Assembly: GCF_023617305.1 (NCBI RefSeq) | Contig: NZ_CP081485.1 | Location: 527,001 to 591,000, forward strand | Direction of reading: 5' to 3' | From: Methanobrevibacter sp. TLL-48-HuF1 | GTDB lineage: Archaea > Methanobacteriota > Methanobacteria > Methanobacteriales > Methanobacteriaceae | DNA: 64,000 nucleotides | Shown: piece after piece, positions 9,533 to 18,229 of the stretch | Position numbering within the stretch: the first letter of the stretch is position 1 | Layout: each line of letters begins with the position of its first letter | The notes under the pieces: generated by a model | Databases searched by the model: none | The model's input: the letters and a program-made list of their open reading frames with translations, nothing else | Told to the model about the DNA's origin: nothing | Position numbers and translations under genes: made by a program

Positions 9533-10387
9533 ATGAATCTTAAAGAAAGAATAGAAAATGTGGAAAACTTAAAAGAAGCTGTTATCTGCATTTCTTTTGG
9601 AACAATTATTGGTATTTTAACTTATTATATTTTTTTATATTTCCATATTGATATTTATGGATGGAATTTTGGACTTATTTTTGCTCCATTAGCTGCAGGA
9701 TACGCTGAAACTATATTAGCTAAACAGATAATCGGCGAAGATATTGGAGCTATTAGTGCATTTATTTTATTTCTTGTAACTGTAGTTTATGGTTTTATTA
9801 TATCCAATCCAACACTTGGAGTAAATGTAATTACTTTCGGATCAATAATCGTGATTTTGCAGGCAGCTATTCCTACACTTATTAACTATTTCTTTTTAGT
9901 AGTTATAATTGGAATAATTTCTTATTTCTTTGGAATATTTAAAAAAATTACAGATTATACCTATTCCAAATTATCTGACATGTATTATAAAATAACCGGA
10001 AAGCAAAAACCTATAAGAACTATTGATACAGAAGTTGTGGAAAATGAATTGGAAAGCAATAAACAAATCAATGATTTGAATTTTATATTTATAACCAGTT
10101 CACATCCAATTAATAAAAAAATAGAAATTATAGGTCATTTCCATGAAACAGTTTTTTTAGAAAGAGATAAAAAATTAATCCATGTTAATCCTGAAAAATA
10201 TGAAAAAGATACTTTAAAAATGCTTAAAAAAGCCAAAGATACTGTTTTAATCAAAATAGCTAATGACATTAAAACTAATGGTGGGAATGGAATTTTAGAT
10301 TTGAAAATAGAATATGGTTTAATTGGTTTAGGTGGAGACAGCTTCCAAATTACTGCAATGGGAATGGGAGTTAAATTTAAGGATTAA
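9533..10387 (+). CDS. Membrane protein fused to a YbjQ-like C-terminal domain
   Basis: A 284-residue protein that starts 1 base after the stop of the YbjQ gene. Residues 15-140 contain four or five membrane helices. The C-terminal part (about 180-284) is a YbjQ-like domain with N-G-G-N-G-I-L-D-L-K-I-E-Y-G and a terminal I-T-A-M-G-M-G-V-K-F. So a soluble YbjQ and a membrane-tethered relative are encoded side by side, and the two may form a complex. Its stop overlaps the convergent TauE gene by 4 bases. Confidence 0.75.
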   Translation: MNLKERIENVENLKEAVICISFGTIIGILTYYIFLYFHIDIYGWNFGLIFAPLAAGYAETILAKQIIGEDIGAISAFILFLVTVVYGFIISNPTLGVNVITFGSIIVILQAAIPTLINYFFLVVIIGIISYFFGIFKKITDYTYSKLSDMYYKITGKQKPIRTIDTEVVENELESNKQINDLNFIFITSSHPINKKIEIIGHFHETVFLERDKKLIHVNPEKYEKDTLKMLKKAKDTVLIKIANDIKTNGGNGILDLKIEYGLIGLGGDSFQITAMGMGVKFKD

Positions 10388-11196
10388 GGAAGCAAACCCA
10401 ACATTTTAAGTGAAATATATAAAACCACTAAACCAAATATTTGTTTTAATCTTTTTTCAGGAACCTTATGAGCTATTTTTGCACCATAATAAGCTAAAGG
10501 TACTGAAAACATTGCGATAACTGCAAAATTAACTAAACTTACATATCCTAATGAATACGGAAACGGATTAACTCCCCATCCAGATATTATATATGATACG
10601 GTTCCTCCAATAGCTGTTAGGCTAATAAATACTGATGAAATTCCAATAGCTTCAATCATTGAAAATCCGAATATTGCAGTTAAAATCAGAATTATAAACA
10701 CCCCGCCACCAACACCTAAAAGACCTGAAGAAATTCCAACCAATACACCTACAACAGCTATGTTTATTAAATTAAATTTGGCTCTGACTTTTGAAGTGTT
10801 TTTATTGGCGGATATTAAGTTACGAATAGCTATAAATAACAATAAACATCCAAATATAATTTTTAATATTTGTGTCGGCAGCATTGATGCAATTATACCT
10901 CCCAATACACCTCCAACAATACCAAATAACCCTAACCTTATTCCAGGTTTTAAAATATTGTCCATAACTTTTAAATGTCTATATGCACCACTTGATGCTG
11001 TTGGAATAATAATAGACAAGCTGGTTCCAAGAGATATTAACATGGCAAGTGACGGGTCAACACCAAGATATTCCAGTAAAAAATACTGAAACGGAACAAT
11101 TAAAAATCCTCCACCAACACCTAAAAGACCAGATGCAAAACCTGCAACAATCCCTATTAAAATCAAACCAATGAAATATTCTAATGTAAATATCAT
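10384..11196 (-). CDS. TauE/SafE-family sulfite or sulfonate exporter
   Basis: A 270-residue membrane protein with about eight helices in two halves, each opening with the family signature: G-F-A-S-G-L-L-G-V-G-G-G-F near residue 20 and G-I-S-S-G-L-L-G-V-G-G-G-V near residue 155. TSUP/TauE-SafE proteins export sulfur-containing organic anions or sulfite. The substrate here cannot be told. It is transcribed divergently from the gene at 11251, with 54 bases between them. Confidence 0.9.
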   Translation of the reverse strand: MIFTLEYFIGLILIGIVAGFASGLLGVGGGFLIVPFQYFLLEYLGVDPSLAMLISLGTSLSIIIPTASSGAYRHLKVMDNILKPGIRLGLFGIVGGVLGGIIASMLPTQILKIIFGCLLLFIAIRNLISANKNTSKVRAKFNLINIAVVGVLVGISSGLLGVGGGVFIILILTAIFGFSMIEAIGISSVFISLTAIGGTVSYIISGWGVNPFPYSLGYVSLVNFAVIAMFSVPLAYYGAKIAHKVPEKRLKQIFGLVVLYISLKMLGLLP

Positions 11197-11250
11197 AAAA
11201 ACACGTATTTAGTAAATCTTTTAAATCATTAAAAACTTAAATTAATTTTA

Positions 11251-12333
11251 ATGAAAAGGAATAATATTATATTAGCAGGATTCATATTTATATTATTTGC
11301 AGGTGTACTTTTTATAACAGACATCTTCAATCCAATAGTAAGACCTCTAACTCGCATATTTTTAATGGGTTCTTCTAAAGGAAAAGATATTTTATTCTTT
11401 GGACTTTTCGGACTGTTTTTAATTTTAAGTCAAACATTCACCTTAAAAAATAAAGATATTGACTCTGACAGATACTTAAAAATAGCTATTTGTGTAGGTG
11501 GCCTTTTATTAATTTCAGGAATCCTTGTGGAAGTTCTCTTTAGACAGTCTTTAGGAATTCCATTAAATGTAACTTTTATGAGTGAAAGTTCACAGGCAGC
11601 AAGTACCAGTATTTTACATACCCACTTAGTTAAATCCATTTTTGGAGAAGTTATAACTTCACTAATCGGGCCATTTATCAGCAGCGGAATCAATACAGGA
11701 GTCGGATTATATACCTATGTTCCAAATATAGCTAAAATAGTAATCATATTATTCCCAATCCTATTCATACTTGAAATATTAGCTAATCAAAAACGTTTAG
11801 CTCCAACTACAATCCTTTTAAGTTTTTTTTCAACCTGCTTACTTATTGGAGCATTAGACGGAGGAATGTTTTCTACACCATCAATGTTAGGTATTTGCGG
11901 ACTTTTTCTAATTTATAGAAACCATTATTATTTTGATTATTATATTGGAGGAGTTCTTTTAAAAAATAAGAAAATATTAACTGAATCCGAAAAAGAATAT
12001 CCTCATTACAAAGATATTAAATTAAGCAAAGTGAAATTTTATCTTCACAGACTGTTACCTTATATCATAACTGTTCTTTTTATAACTTTAAGAATTTCAA
12101 TAGCTATTTTTGGAGCAAATAATGAATATTACACACTTGAAGTTGTAAATCCTGCAGACAATATTGAATTAAATGATTTTCCAATAGAAAGTATTCAACA
12201 CAGCGAAAATAAAACAGTTTATACTCTTGATTCAAGTTATAATGAATTAAATTTAATTAAAGATTTAAAAATACCCTTAAACAACAAATGTGAGTACTAT
12301 ACAATCTCCTGGAACATTTATTCATATATTTAA
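11251..12333 (+). CDS. Polytopic membrane protein of unknown function
   Basis: A 360-residue protein with about seven hydrophobic helices (residues 5-25, 45-63, 77-95, 160-180, 190-225, 265-290) and a C-terminal extracytoplasmic-type domain of about 70 residues rich in Asn and Tyr. I do not recognise the family. It lies 36 bases before a large glycosyltransferase, so a role in lipid-linked sugar or cell-envelope assembly is a reasonable inference, but nothing in the sequence proves it. Confidence 0.7.
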   Translation: MKRNNIILAGFIFILFAGVLFITDIFNPIVRPLTRIFLMGSSKGKDILFFGLFGLFLILSQTFTLKNKDIDSDRYLKIAICVGGLLLISGILVEVLFRQSLGIPLNVTFMSESSQAASTSILHTHLVKSIFGEVITSLIGPFISSGINTGVGLYTYVPNIAKIVIILFPILFILEILANQKRLAPTTILLSFFSTCLLIGALDGGMFSTPSMLGICGLFLIYRNHYYFDYYIGGVLLKNKKILTESEKEYPHYKDIKLSKVKFYLHRLLPYIITVLFITLRISIAIFGANNEYYTLEVVNPADNIELNDFPIESIQHSENKTVYTLDSSYNELNLIKDLKIPLNNKCEYYTISWNIYSYI

Positions 12334-12369
12334 TAAAAACTTATAAGTTTTAAAAATTAATATTAACAT

Positions 12370-14274
12370 ATGATTTTAAGCATTATTATACCTACATATA
12401 ATGAAGAAGAATACCTTCCAGTACTTCTGGAAAGTATTAAACAGCAGGATTTTAGTGATTATGAAATAATTGTTGCTGATGCTGACTCTAAAGACAATAC
12501 TGTAAAAATAGCTGAAGAATACGGATGTATTGTTGTTGAAGGAGGCATGCCTGCAGTAGGTAGAAATAATGGTGCAAAAGTAGCTAAAGGCGATTACTTA
12601 CTATTTTTAGACTCTGATTTAAAACTTACTGAAGATTATCTTGCAAAAGTTATCTATGAATTTAAAATGGAACGATTAGGTATTGCAATTACACAAATGA
12701 AACCCCTTTCTAAAAAAACAGAAGATAAACTTTTACATGATTTGGCTAATTTATTTATGATCAGCGTTGAAAAAATAAAGCCACATGGTGCCGGATGTTA
12801 TGGCATAATAGCTAAAAGAGAATTACATGAATGCTGCGGTGGATTTAATGAAGAATTAACTTTTGGTGAAGATACTGAATACATTGAAAGATTAGCTAAA
12901 AAAGAAAGATTTAAAGTACTGAGAAATGCTAAAATTGGAGTTTCTACAAGAAGGCTTGAAGAAGAGGGTCTGGCAACACTAGCTAAGCAATACGGTAAAA
13001 GTACTGTAAATGACTTTTTAGGCATTAGAACAGAAGCTTCAGATTTGAATTATGGTTTTGATCATGGAAAAGAATATGTAAGCAAACATAAATTAGATAA
13101 AATTGCTCTGGAATCTGAAAAATTAGACCAATTAAAAAACAGTTATGATGAATCCAAACAAAAAATAAACACTGCAAAAGTCTATCTTAAAAAAGTCAAA
13201 AAAACAAAAATCAGGGATAAAAAAGTAATCTTTTATTGTATCTGTGGAGAGGGAATGGGTCATGCTATTCGCAGCAGCGTAATAATCGACCGTATAAAAG
13301 ACAAATATGACGTTTACATTTTCAGCAGTGACCGTGCTTACAAATATTTAAATGAAAAATTTGACAATGTCTATAAAATCGGCGGATTCAACACCGTTTA
13401 TATAAATAACAAAGTCAGCAATACAAAAACATTAATCAACGCTCTCAAACGTAACCCTCTAAACATTAAAGAAGGATATGAAGAATTATATAAAAAAGCA
13501 AGAAAATTATCTCCCGATGTTATTGTTACCGATTTTGAAATCTATGCTACAATGGTTTCCAAACTTCTCAGCATCCCATTAATAAGTCTTGATAATATTC
13601 ATATGATTACCCAAACTGCAATTGATTATCCCCCAAAGCATCAGGGAGAAATGCTAAAAGCAAAAGGCGTAATAAAGTCATATGTAATAAAACCGAAAAT
13701 ACATATTTTAACCAGCTTCTTTTATCCGAAAATCAAACCTAAAAAAAGGGCAGTGCTCTATCCACCAGTGATTCGTGAAGATATCTTAAAACTGAAACCT
13801 ACAATTGAAGATCACATTATTGTTTATCAAACAAGTAAAGAAAGTGTGAAACTGGTTGAACAATTAAAATCTTTAAATGAAAAATTTATTGTATACGGAT
13901 TTAATAAAGATGAAGTAGATGAAAATTTAACCTACAAATTATTTAACGAAAATGAATTCTACAATGATTTAGCTAGTGCAAAGGCAGTAATATGTAATGG
14001 TGGATTTACATTTATATCAGAAGCCATATCTCTTAAAAAACCAATATACAGCGTTCCAGCTATTGGAAACTTTGAACAAACATTAAACGGATTTTATGTT
14101 CAGAAATTAGGCTATGGTGAATATCATGAAGAGATGAGTCCTAAAAAAGTGGAAAAATTCTTAAAAAGGCTCCCTAAATATCAGGAAAAACTAGCTAAAG
14201 TTAAAAAAACAAATAACGATGGAATTGTTAACGAATTAATATATCGTATTGAAAAATATAGTAAAAAAAGTTAA
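12370..14274 (+). CDS. Bifunctional glycosyltransferase: GT2 fused to GT-B (UDPGT/MGT-like)
   Basis: A 634-residue fusion. Residues 1-230 are a family 2 (GT-A) transferase: S-I-I-I-P-T-Y-N-E-E, a nucleotide-sugar site V-A-D-A-D-S-K-D-N-T, and D-S-D at 81-83 as the metal-binding motif. A charged linker (about 230-280) leads to a GT-B domain (283-634) starting G-E-G-M-G-H-A-I-R-S and ending with I-C-N-G-G-F-T-F-I-S-E-A and the donor-site segment, as in UDP-glucuronosyltransferase/MurG-like enzymes. Two successive sugar transfers by one polypeptide are likely. Targets could be glycolipid, pseudomurein precursor or surface glycan. Confidence 0.87.
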   Translation: MILSIIIPTYNEEEYLPVLLESIKQQDFSDYEIIVADADSKDNTVKIAEEYGCIVVEGGMPAVGRNNGAKVAKGDYLLFLDSDLKLTEDYLAKVIYEFKMERLGIAITQMKPLSKKTEDKLLHDLANLFMISVEKIKPHGAGCYGIIAKRELHECCGGFNEELTFGEDTEYIERLAKKERFKVLRNAKIGVSTRRLEEEGLATLAKQYGKSTVNDFLGIRTEASDLNYGFDHGKEYVSKHKLDKIALESEKLDQLKNSYDESKQKINTAKVYLKKVKKTKIRDKKVIFYCICGEGMGHAIRSSVIIDRIKDKYDVYIFSSDRAYKYLNEKFDNVYKIGGFNTVYINNKVSNTKTLINALKRNPLNIKEGYEELYKKARKLSPDVIVTDFEIYATMVSKLLSIPLISLDNIHMITQTAIDYPPKHQGEMLKAKGVIKSYVIKPKIHILTSFFYPKIKPKKRAVLYPPVIREDILKLKPTIEDHIIVYQTSKESVKLVEQLKSLNEKFIVYGFNKDEVDENLTYKLFNENEFYNDLASAKAVICNGGFTFISEAISLKKPIYSVPAIGNFEQTLNGFYVQKLGYGEYHEEMSPKKVEKFLKRLPKYQEKLAKVKKTNNDGIVNELIYRIEKYSKKS

Positions 14275-14284
14275 AATGGAGTGT

Positions 14285-15217
14285 TTATAAAGTTACACCC
14301 ATTTCAAGTTGTTCTGTTAATTCTTTATACCTGTTTCTTATAGTTACTTCAGTAACACCTGCAATATCTGCTACATCTCTTTGAGTTTTTCTTTCACCTA
14401 ATAAAACAGATGCAATATACAATGCAGCCGCAGCTACACCAGTTGGTCCTCTACCAGAAGTTAAACCTTTTTCCATTGCTTTTTCAATAATTTCAATAGC
14501 TCTGGATTGTGCTTCACCAGATAAACCTAATTCACTAGCAAATCTAGGCACATAATCTACTGGAGAAGTTGGCGGTAATTTAATGTTTAATTCTCTTGTA
14601 AGGAACCTATAAGTCCTACCTACTTCTTTTTTAGTAACTCTTGAAACTTCAGCTATTTCATCTAAAGTACGGGGAACATTACAACGTCTACAAGCAGCAT
14701 ATAAAGAAGCAGCAACTACTCCTTCAATACTTCTTCCACGAATAAGTTTGTTATCTACTGCACTTCTGTATACTACAGATGCAGCTTCCCTCACACTTCT
14801 TGGAAGACCTAATCTTGAAGAATCTCTGTCTAACTCACTTAATGCAAATGCCAAGTTACGTTCTGTAGCACCAGAAATCCTAATTTTTCTTTGCCATTTC
14901 CTTAATCTATACCATTGTGCCCTATTTCTTGCAGGAATATCGCGACCATAAATGTCTTTATTCCTCCAATCAATCATAGTACTTAAACCTTTATCGTGAA
15001 TGGTGTAAGTAATTGGAGCTCCAACCCTAGTACGTTTATCTCTTTGTTCGTGATCAAAAGCCCTCCATTCAGGACCCATATCCACAAGATTTTCATCAAT
15101 AACTAATCCACAGTGAGCACAAACTACTTCTGCTCTTTCATAATCACCAATTAATTCTGTGGAACCACATTCTGGACATACAGTCTGTTTATCTTTATCA
15201 TAGACATCACCTTGCAT
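14285..15217 (-). CDS. tfb: Transcription initiation factor TFB
   Basis: A 310-residue TFIIB homologue that recruits RNA polymerase to TBP-bound promoters. It has the N-terminal zinc ribbon (C-P-E-C-G, C-A-H-C-G), the conserved B-reader region (G-P-E-W-R-A-F-D), and two cyclin repeats with a recognition helix near the C-terminus ([10 protein letters not shown]). The ATG at 15217 lacks a ribosome binding site. The frame stays open upstream for at least 21 more codons (lysine-rich, plausible TFB N-terminus) up to a strong GGAGGGTGA within the gar1 3' end, with an ACG codon at 15280 at normal spacing. The true start may therefore be ACG 15280, overlapping gar1 by 16 bases. Confidence 0.95.
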   Translation of the reverse strand: MQGDVYDKDKQTVCPECGSTELIGDYERAEVVCAHCGLVIDENLVDMGPEWRAFDHEQRDKRTRVGAPITYTIHDKGLSTMIDWRNKDIYGRDIPARNRAQWYRLRKWQRKIRISGATERNLAFALSELDRDSSRLGLPRSVREAASVVYRSAVDNKLIRGRSIEGVVAASLYAACRRCNVPRTLDEIAEVSRVTKKEVGRTYRFLTRELNIKLPPTSPVDYVPRFASELGLSGEAQSRAIEIIEKAMEKGLTSGRGPTGVAAAALYIASVLLGERKTQRDVADIAGVTEVTIRNRYKELTEQLEMGVTL

Positions 15218-15264
15218 GATTTCTTTTTCTGTTCTTTTATGTCCAACCTTTTTAGGGATTTCGT

Positions 15265-15552
15265 TTACTTTTTGTTTCGTGTTTTCACCCTCCTCTTCCT
15301 AGGTTTCTTAGATTTTGGTCTTGATACAAATAGTTTTTCGCCATAGTTTCTCTTGATTTTATCTAAATTAACAGATTTAAATAATTTAATTGAAACGTAT
15401 GGATTTTTAGTAGGTCCAAAAACATAGCTAACCTTGCCTATTTTAGTTTTATCGCTATTAAAAACAATGCCACCAGGACTAGGTGTTTTAGATGATCTAG
15501 CTATTAATTTTCCAGAATTTGCAATATGCAAACTATTTCCTAAAACTTTCAT
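15265..15552 (-). CDS. gar1: H/ACA RNP subunit Gar1
   Basis: A 95-residue protein with the Gar1 core: a small beta-barrel with L-G-x-S-L-H at the N-terminus, G-K-V-S-Y-V-F-G-P in the middle, N-P-Y-V-S-I-K, and a highly basic tail ([10 protein letters not shown]). It works with Cbf5, Nop10 and L7Ae in guide-RNA-directed pseudouridylation of rRNA. The pair gar1-tfb is conserved in methanogens and is transcribed together here. A TATA-like element lies about 55-60 bases upstream of the ATG. Confidence 0.92.
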   Translation of the reverse strand: MKVLGNSLHIANSGKLIARSSKTPSPGGIVFNSDKTKIGKVSYVFGPTKNPYVSIKLFKSVNLDKIKRNYGEKLFVSRPKSKKPRKRRVKTRNKK

Positions 15553-15599
15553 AAAAAATCAATCATAAAATAATCTGTATCAATTACTAAATATGAATG

Positions 15600-15616
15600 T
15601 CATACTATATAAATGT
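15600..15616 (-). promoter_or_regulatory. Candidate promoter of gar1-tfb
   Basis: On the minus strand ACATTTATATAGTATG (around 15602-15616) is a good archaeal TATA box. It would start transcription about 30 bases before the gar1 ATG at 15552. Confidence 0.45.
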
Positions 15617-15682
15617 ACCGATATATTTATATATCAATAAATTTTGCTATTTAAATGTTTTACTATTTAATTGTCCTAAACA

Positions 15683-16420
15683 CTATTTTAACCCAGCTGC
15701 TTGAGACAAAGTTTTGCCATTATTGATAGCATCAATAATACCTAATTCTTTTATTTTAATAGCCAACGTTTGATTCATGACCTTTTTAAACAAAGATTGA
15801 GGAATGATAACCACTCCTGTTTCATCACCATAGAAAAAATCACCTGGCCGAATAGTCATATCCCCAACAGAAACATCTACATTAATTTTGCCTAAACCTA
15901 AAGCACTACCTGCATTTGGAGCATAATCACAGGCAAAAATAGGATAATCCATATAATAAAGAGCATCCAAATCCCTGACAGATCCGTAAATTATAGTTGC
16001 TTTAACACCATTAGCTTTAGCGCAAGTAGAAGCTAATTCTCCCCACACAGACATATTCGAATTATTGGTTTTGATAAATAATACATCACCATCATTAGCT
16101 TCATCAATAGCCAATGCAGAAGTTCCCCAATCATCACTATTAGTTTTACAAGTAGTAATTCTACCCCAAACCTTTAATTTATTAATAGGTTTTAACTCTC
16201 TGATAACACCTGATCTTCTTGAAATTTCATTATATGCATCAGAAATTTGGCAAGTAGAAACACAATCAAGTAAAGACATCAAGTTAATATAATTCTTATA
16301 ATTTTTTTTATTGAAAACTAAATCATCAATAGATATTTCGCTTAAATCTATATCTTCCACATCAATTTTTTTATTTAAGTCTTTTTTATGGTGTAATAAA
16401 TCACTTGGTGTTATTGACAT
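15683..16420 (-). CDS. RraA-like / HMG-aldolase-fold protein
   Basis: About 245 residues from ATG 16420, chosen because AAGTGAT precedes it; a frame reaching 16507 runs into the insertion sequence and is not native. The C-terminal 170 residues match the RraA/demethylmenaquinone-methyltransferase-like fold, with A-N-G-V-K-A-T-I-I-Y-G-S-V-R-D-L-D carrying the R-D active-site pair of 4-hydroxy-4-methyl-2-oxoglutarate aldolases, then F-Y-G-D-E-T-G-V-V-I-I-P. In methanogens such proteins are sometimes fused to hexulose-phosphate synthase; this one is not. The substrate is unknown. An insertion sequence ends 76 bases upstream, so its original promoter region may be displaced. Confidence 0.82.
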   Translation of the reverse strand: MSITPSDLLHHKKDLNKKIDVEDIDLSEISIDDLVFNKKNYKNYINLMSLLDCVSTCQISDAYNEISRRSGVIRELKPINKLKVWGRITTCKTNSDDWGTSALAIDEANDGDVLFIKTNNSNMSVWGELASTCAKANGVKATIIYGSVRDLDALYYMDYPIFACDYAPNAGSALGLGKINVDVSVGDMTIRPGDFFYGDETGVVIIPQSLFKKVMNQTLAIKIKELGIIDAINNGKTLSQAAGLK

Positions 16421-16488
16421 CAAATCACTTCTCTTAATTAAATTATTATAATATAATATGTAAAAACCAATTAAAAAAGATTTTTCAA

Positions 16489-16496
16489 AAATTTTG
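16489..16496. repeat. Target-site duplication, left copy
   Basis: AAATTTTG directly abuts the left inverted repeat of the insertion sequence and is repeated exactly at 17855-17862. An 8-base duplication marks the insertion event. Confidence 0.85.
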
Positions 16497-16520
16497 GGCA
16501 CTGTCAATAACTTTGGTGAT
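16497..16520 (+). repeat. IS left terminal inverted repeat
   Basis: 24-base inverted repeat; matches the complement of 17831-17854 at 21 positions. The transposase stop codon (TGA at 16504-16506) lies inside it. Confidence 0.85.
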
Positions 16521-17721
16521 GAATGCCTCGGAAGTTTCTCTGCACCCAGTATTTGGTTTTGAGAGAAAATCTTGTCCTAGCTCCTTCAAAAGTTCTTAAT
16601 GTTTTTTTAATATGCTTAGGGAAAACTTTTTGAAAGAAATTTTCAATTTTATTACTTGTAGTTGGAACATTACTATTTTCAAGATGAAATGTTATTGTTT
16701 TAAAGTAAGGAATGATGAAAAACCACAATAAATTAAAAATAACTTTCGGCAAATTGTTTTGTATACTAATAAGATAATCTCTACCTTTTTTAGCAGATTC
16801 TAAATCATTAGCATCTAAAACATCAAAAACTAATTGTTTACAATAATTTAAGTATTCCAATTCTTCATCAGAATAATTATTTCTTTTTTTATCCTCTCTA
16901 ATGTTCCTGTTTATCTTTTGTTTTGTGTGAAACATACAGAATTGATGTCTAACCCCAACTTTTTCAATTGCTGGATGATACTCATCTTTTAAATCAGATA
17001 CAATACAAATCTTAGGCTGATTACGTAGGGAATCATCTAAAAACTTATATATAGTTCCAATATCCTCTGATTCCACCAGATCCATAGAAACAACAGAATT
17101 CAATTTAACATCAAATAAGACTAAAAAATAGTTCCAAACACCGTTAATTTTAGTCCAAAGACTATCAAACAAATAATATCCAGAATAAGATTCATTCACA
17201 CTTATATCATCATTTTCATCAGATATTATGCAAGATTCAATACTTTGATGTGAAATATCTACATTGAAGAATCTTTTGAGCATATACTGAATTTTATAAA
17301 TACTATTTCCAGAAACAGAGTATATTTCATTGATATATTCTATTACAGGCTTTGTAATATTGCAATTTTCATCAACAATAGATTTAATATCAGTATAAAA
17401 AATTTTACCACATTTTTTACATTTATATTTCTGAATAATACATTTTTGTTCTCCAACATTTAAAAAATACAATTTACGAACATAATTCCCATTTTTAACA
17501 ACATTTGAGGAATAACAATCAGGACAAAATGCATATTTATATTTAAAATAAAAATTACCATGTTTAGTAAGCCTAATTAAATTATCATCCGAATTTAAAC
17601 ATCCATTGCTTAATTTCTCCCCATAAGATTCATATTCAGAAAATTCTTCAAAAAAATCGAAAAGTTTAAGTTATTTATCCTCCAATATAGAACATGGAGC
17701 TTTTATATTGTCTTTATTCAT
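16504..17721 (-). pseudogene. DDE transposase with in-frame TAA at codon 17
   Basis: Reading from ATG 17721, 16 codons (M-N-K-D-N-I-K-A-P-C-S-I-L-E-D-K) are followed by TAA at 17673-17671. The same frame then continues uninterrupted for about 388 codons to TGA at 16504. The continuation begins with sequence that reads as normal protein, then a zinc ribbon (C-P-D-C, later C-K-K-C-G-K), then a DDE core: D in Y-L-F-D-S-L-W, D in I-V-S-D-L-K-D-E-Y, and E in S-N-K-I-E-N-F-F. A single base change (for example CAA to TAA) explains it. Re-initiation at TTG 17472 would give 322 residues lacking the zinc ribbon. The element is probably immobile unless supplied in trans. Confidence 0.8.
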
Positions 17722-17830
17722 ATTAATATATTAGCTCCACTTAATATATTAAATTTACTATCTTATTTTAAAAAATAAAACCCAAAAAAGCATTTAAAAA
17801 ATTTTTTGAAATTAAAAATTAAAAATTCAA

Positions 17831-17854
17831 ATCACCAAAGTCCTTGACAGAGCC
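17831..17854 (-). repeat. IS right terminal inverted repeat
   Basis: Complement reads GGCTCTGTCAAGGACTTTGG and four more bases; matches the left repeat except at three positions. Confidence 0.85.
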
Positions 17855-17862
17855 AAATTTTG
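17855..17862. repeat. Target-site duplication, right copy
   Basis: AAATTTTG, identical to 16489-16496. Confidence 0.85.
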
Positions 17863-18229
17863 ACATGACTAACTAATTATATATATTAGTATTTTCAAAA
17901 TATTTAATGAAGTATAAAAAATACTCACAATTATACTTAAAGAGTTTATTTACATTCATTATTACAACTTAATTATTATTCAATTTAAAAACAAAACAGG
18001 AGCAATTAATATTACTAACTAAATATAATCTTAAAAAATAAAGAAAAATGGCAATTATAAGCTATAAATGAAATTAGTAATATGCTCAGTAGATTTTAAC
18101 TCTTTTTAGTGTATGGAAGATATTTTAATTAAAAGATATCAGATATGTTTATCAATGATTATTTCTTAAAATACCCAATTTTTAGAAAGATGAAAAAATA
18201 AGCCAATAAAAATAAAAGGAGGCTTAAGA
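17863..18229. other. Intergenic region upstream of dnaG
   Basis: AT-rich, no convincing gene. It contains an inverted repeat AAGTATAA (17910-17917) / TTATACTT (17931-17938), which could form a stem or be a protein site. The dnaG promoter must lie here. Confidence 0.4.

Larger units (their letters stand above)
16497..17854 (-). mobile_element. Insertion sequence, 1358 bp, with intact ends and 8-bp target duplication
   Basis: The left end GGCACTGTCAATAACTTTGG (16497 onward, 24 bases to 16520) pairs with the right end at 17831-17854 with 21 of 24 bases matching, forming terminal inverted repeats. Both ends are flanked by the direct repeat AAATTTTG. One transposase frame fills the element on the minus strand. 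The GGC[AT]CTGTCAA tips and 8-base duplications resemble IS6-family ends. M. smithii is known to host ISM1, also with 8-base duplications, but this element is longer than the 1.18 kb I recall for ISM1, so the family is left open. Confidence 0.9.

Noticed and set aside
16421-16507. N-terminal extension of the RraA-like frame
   Set aside because: Runs into the insertion sequence end; ATG 16420 has its own ribosome binding site.
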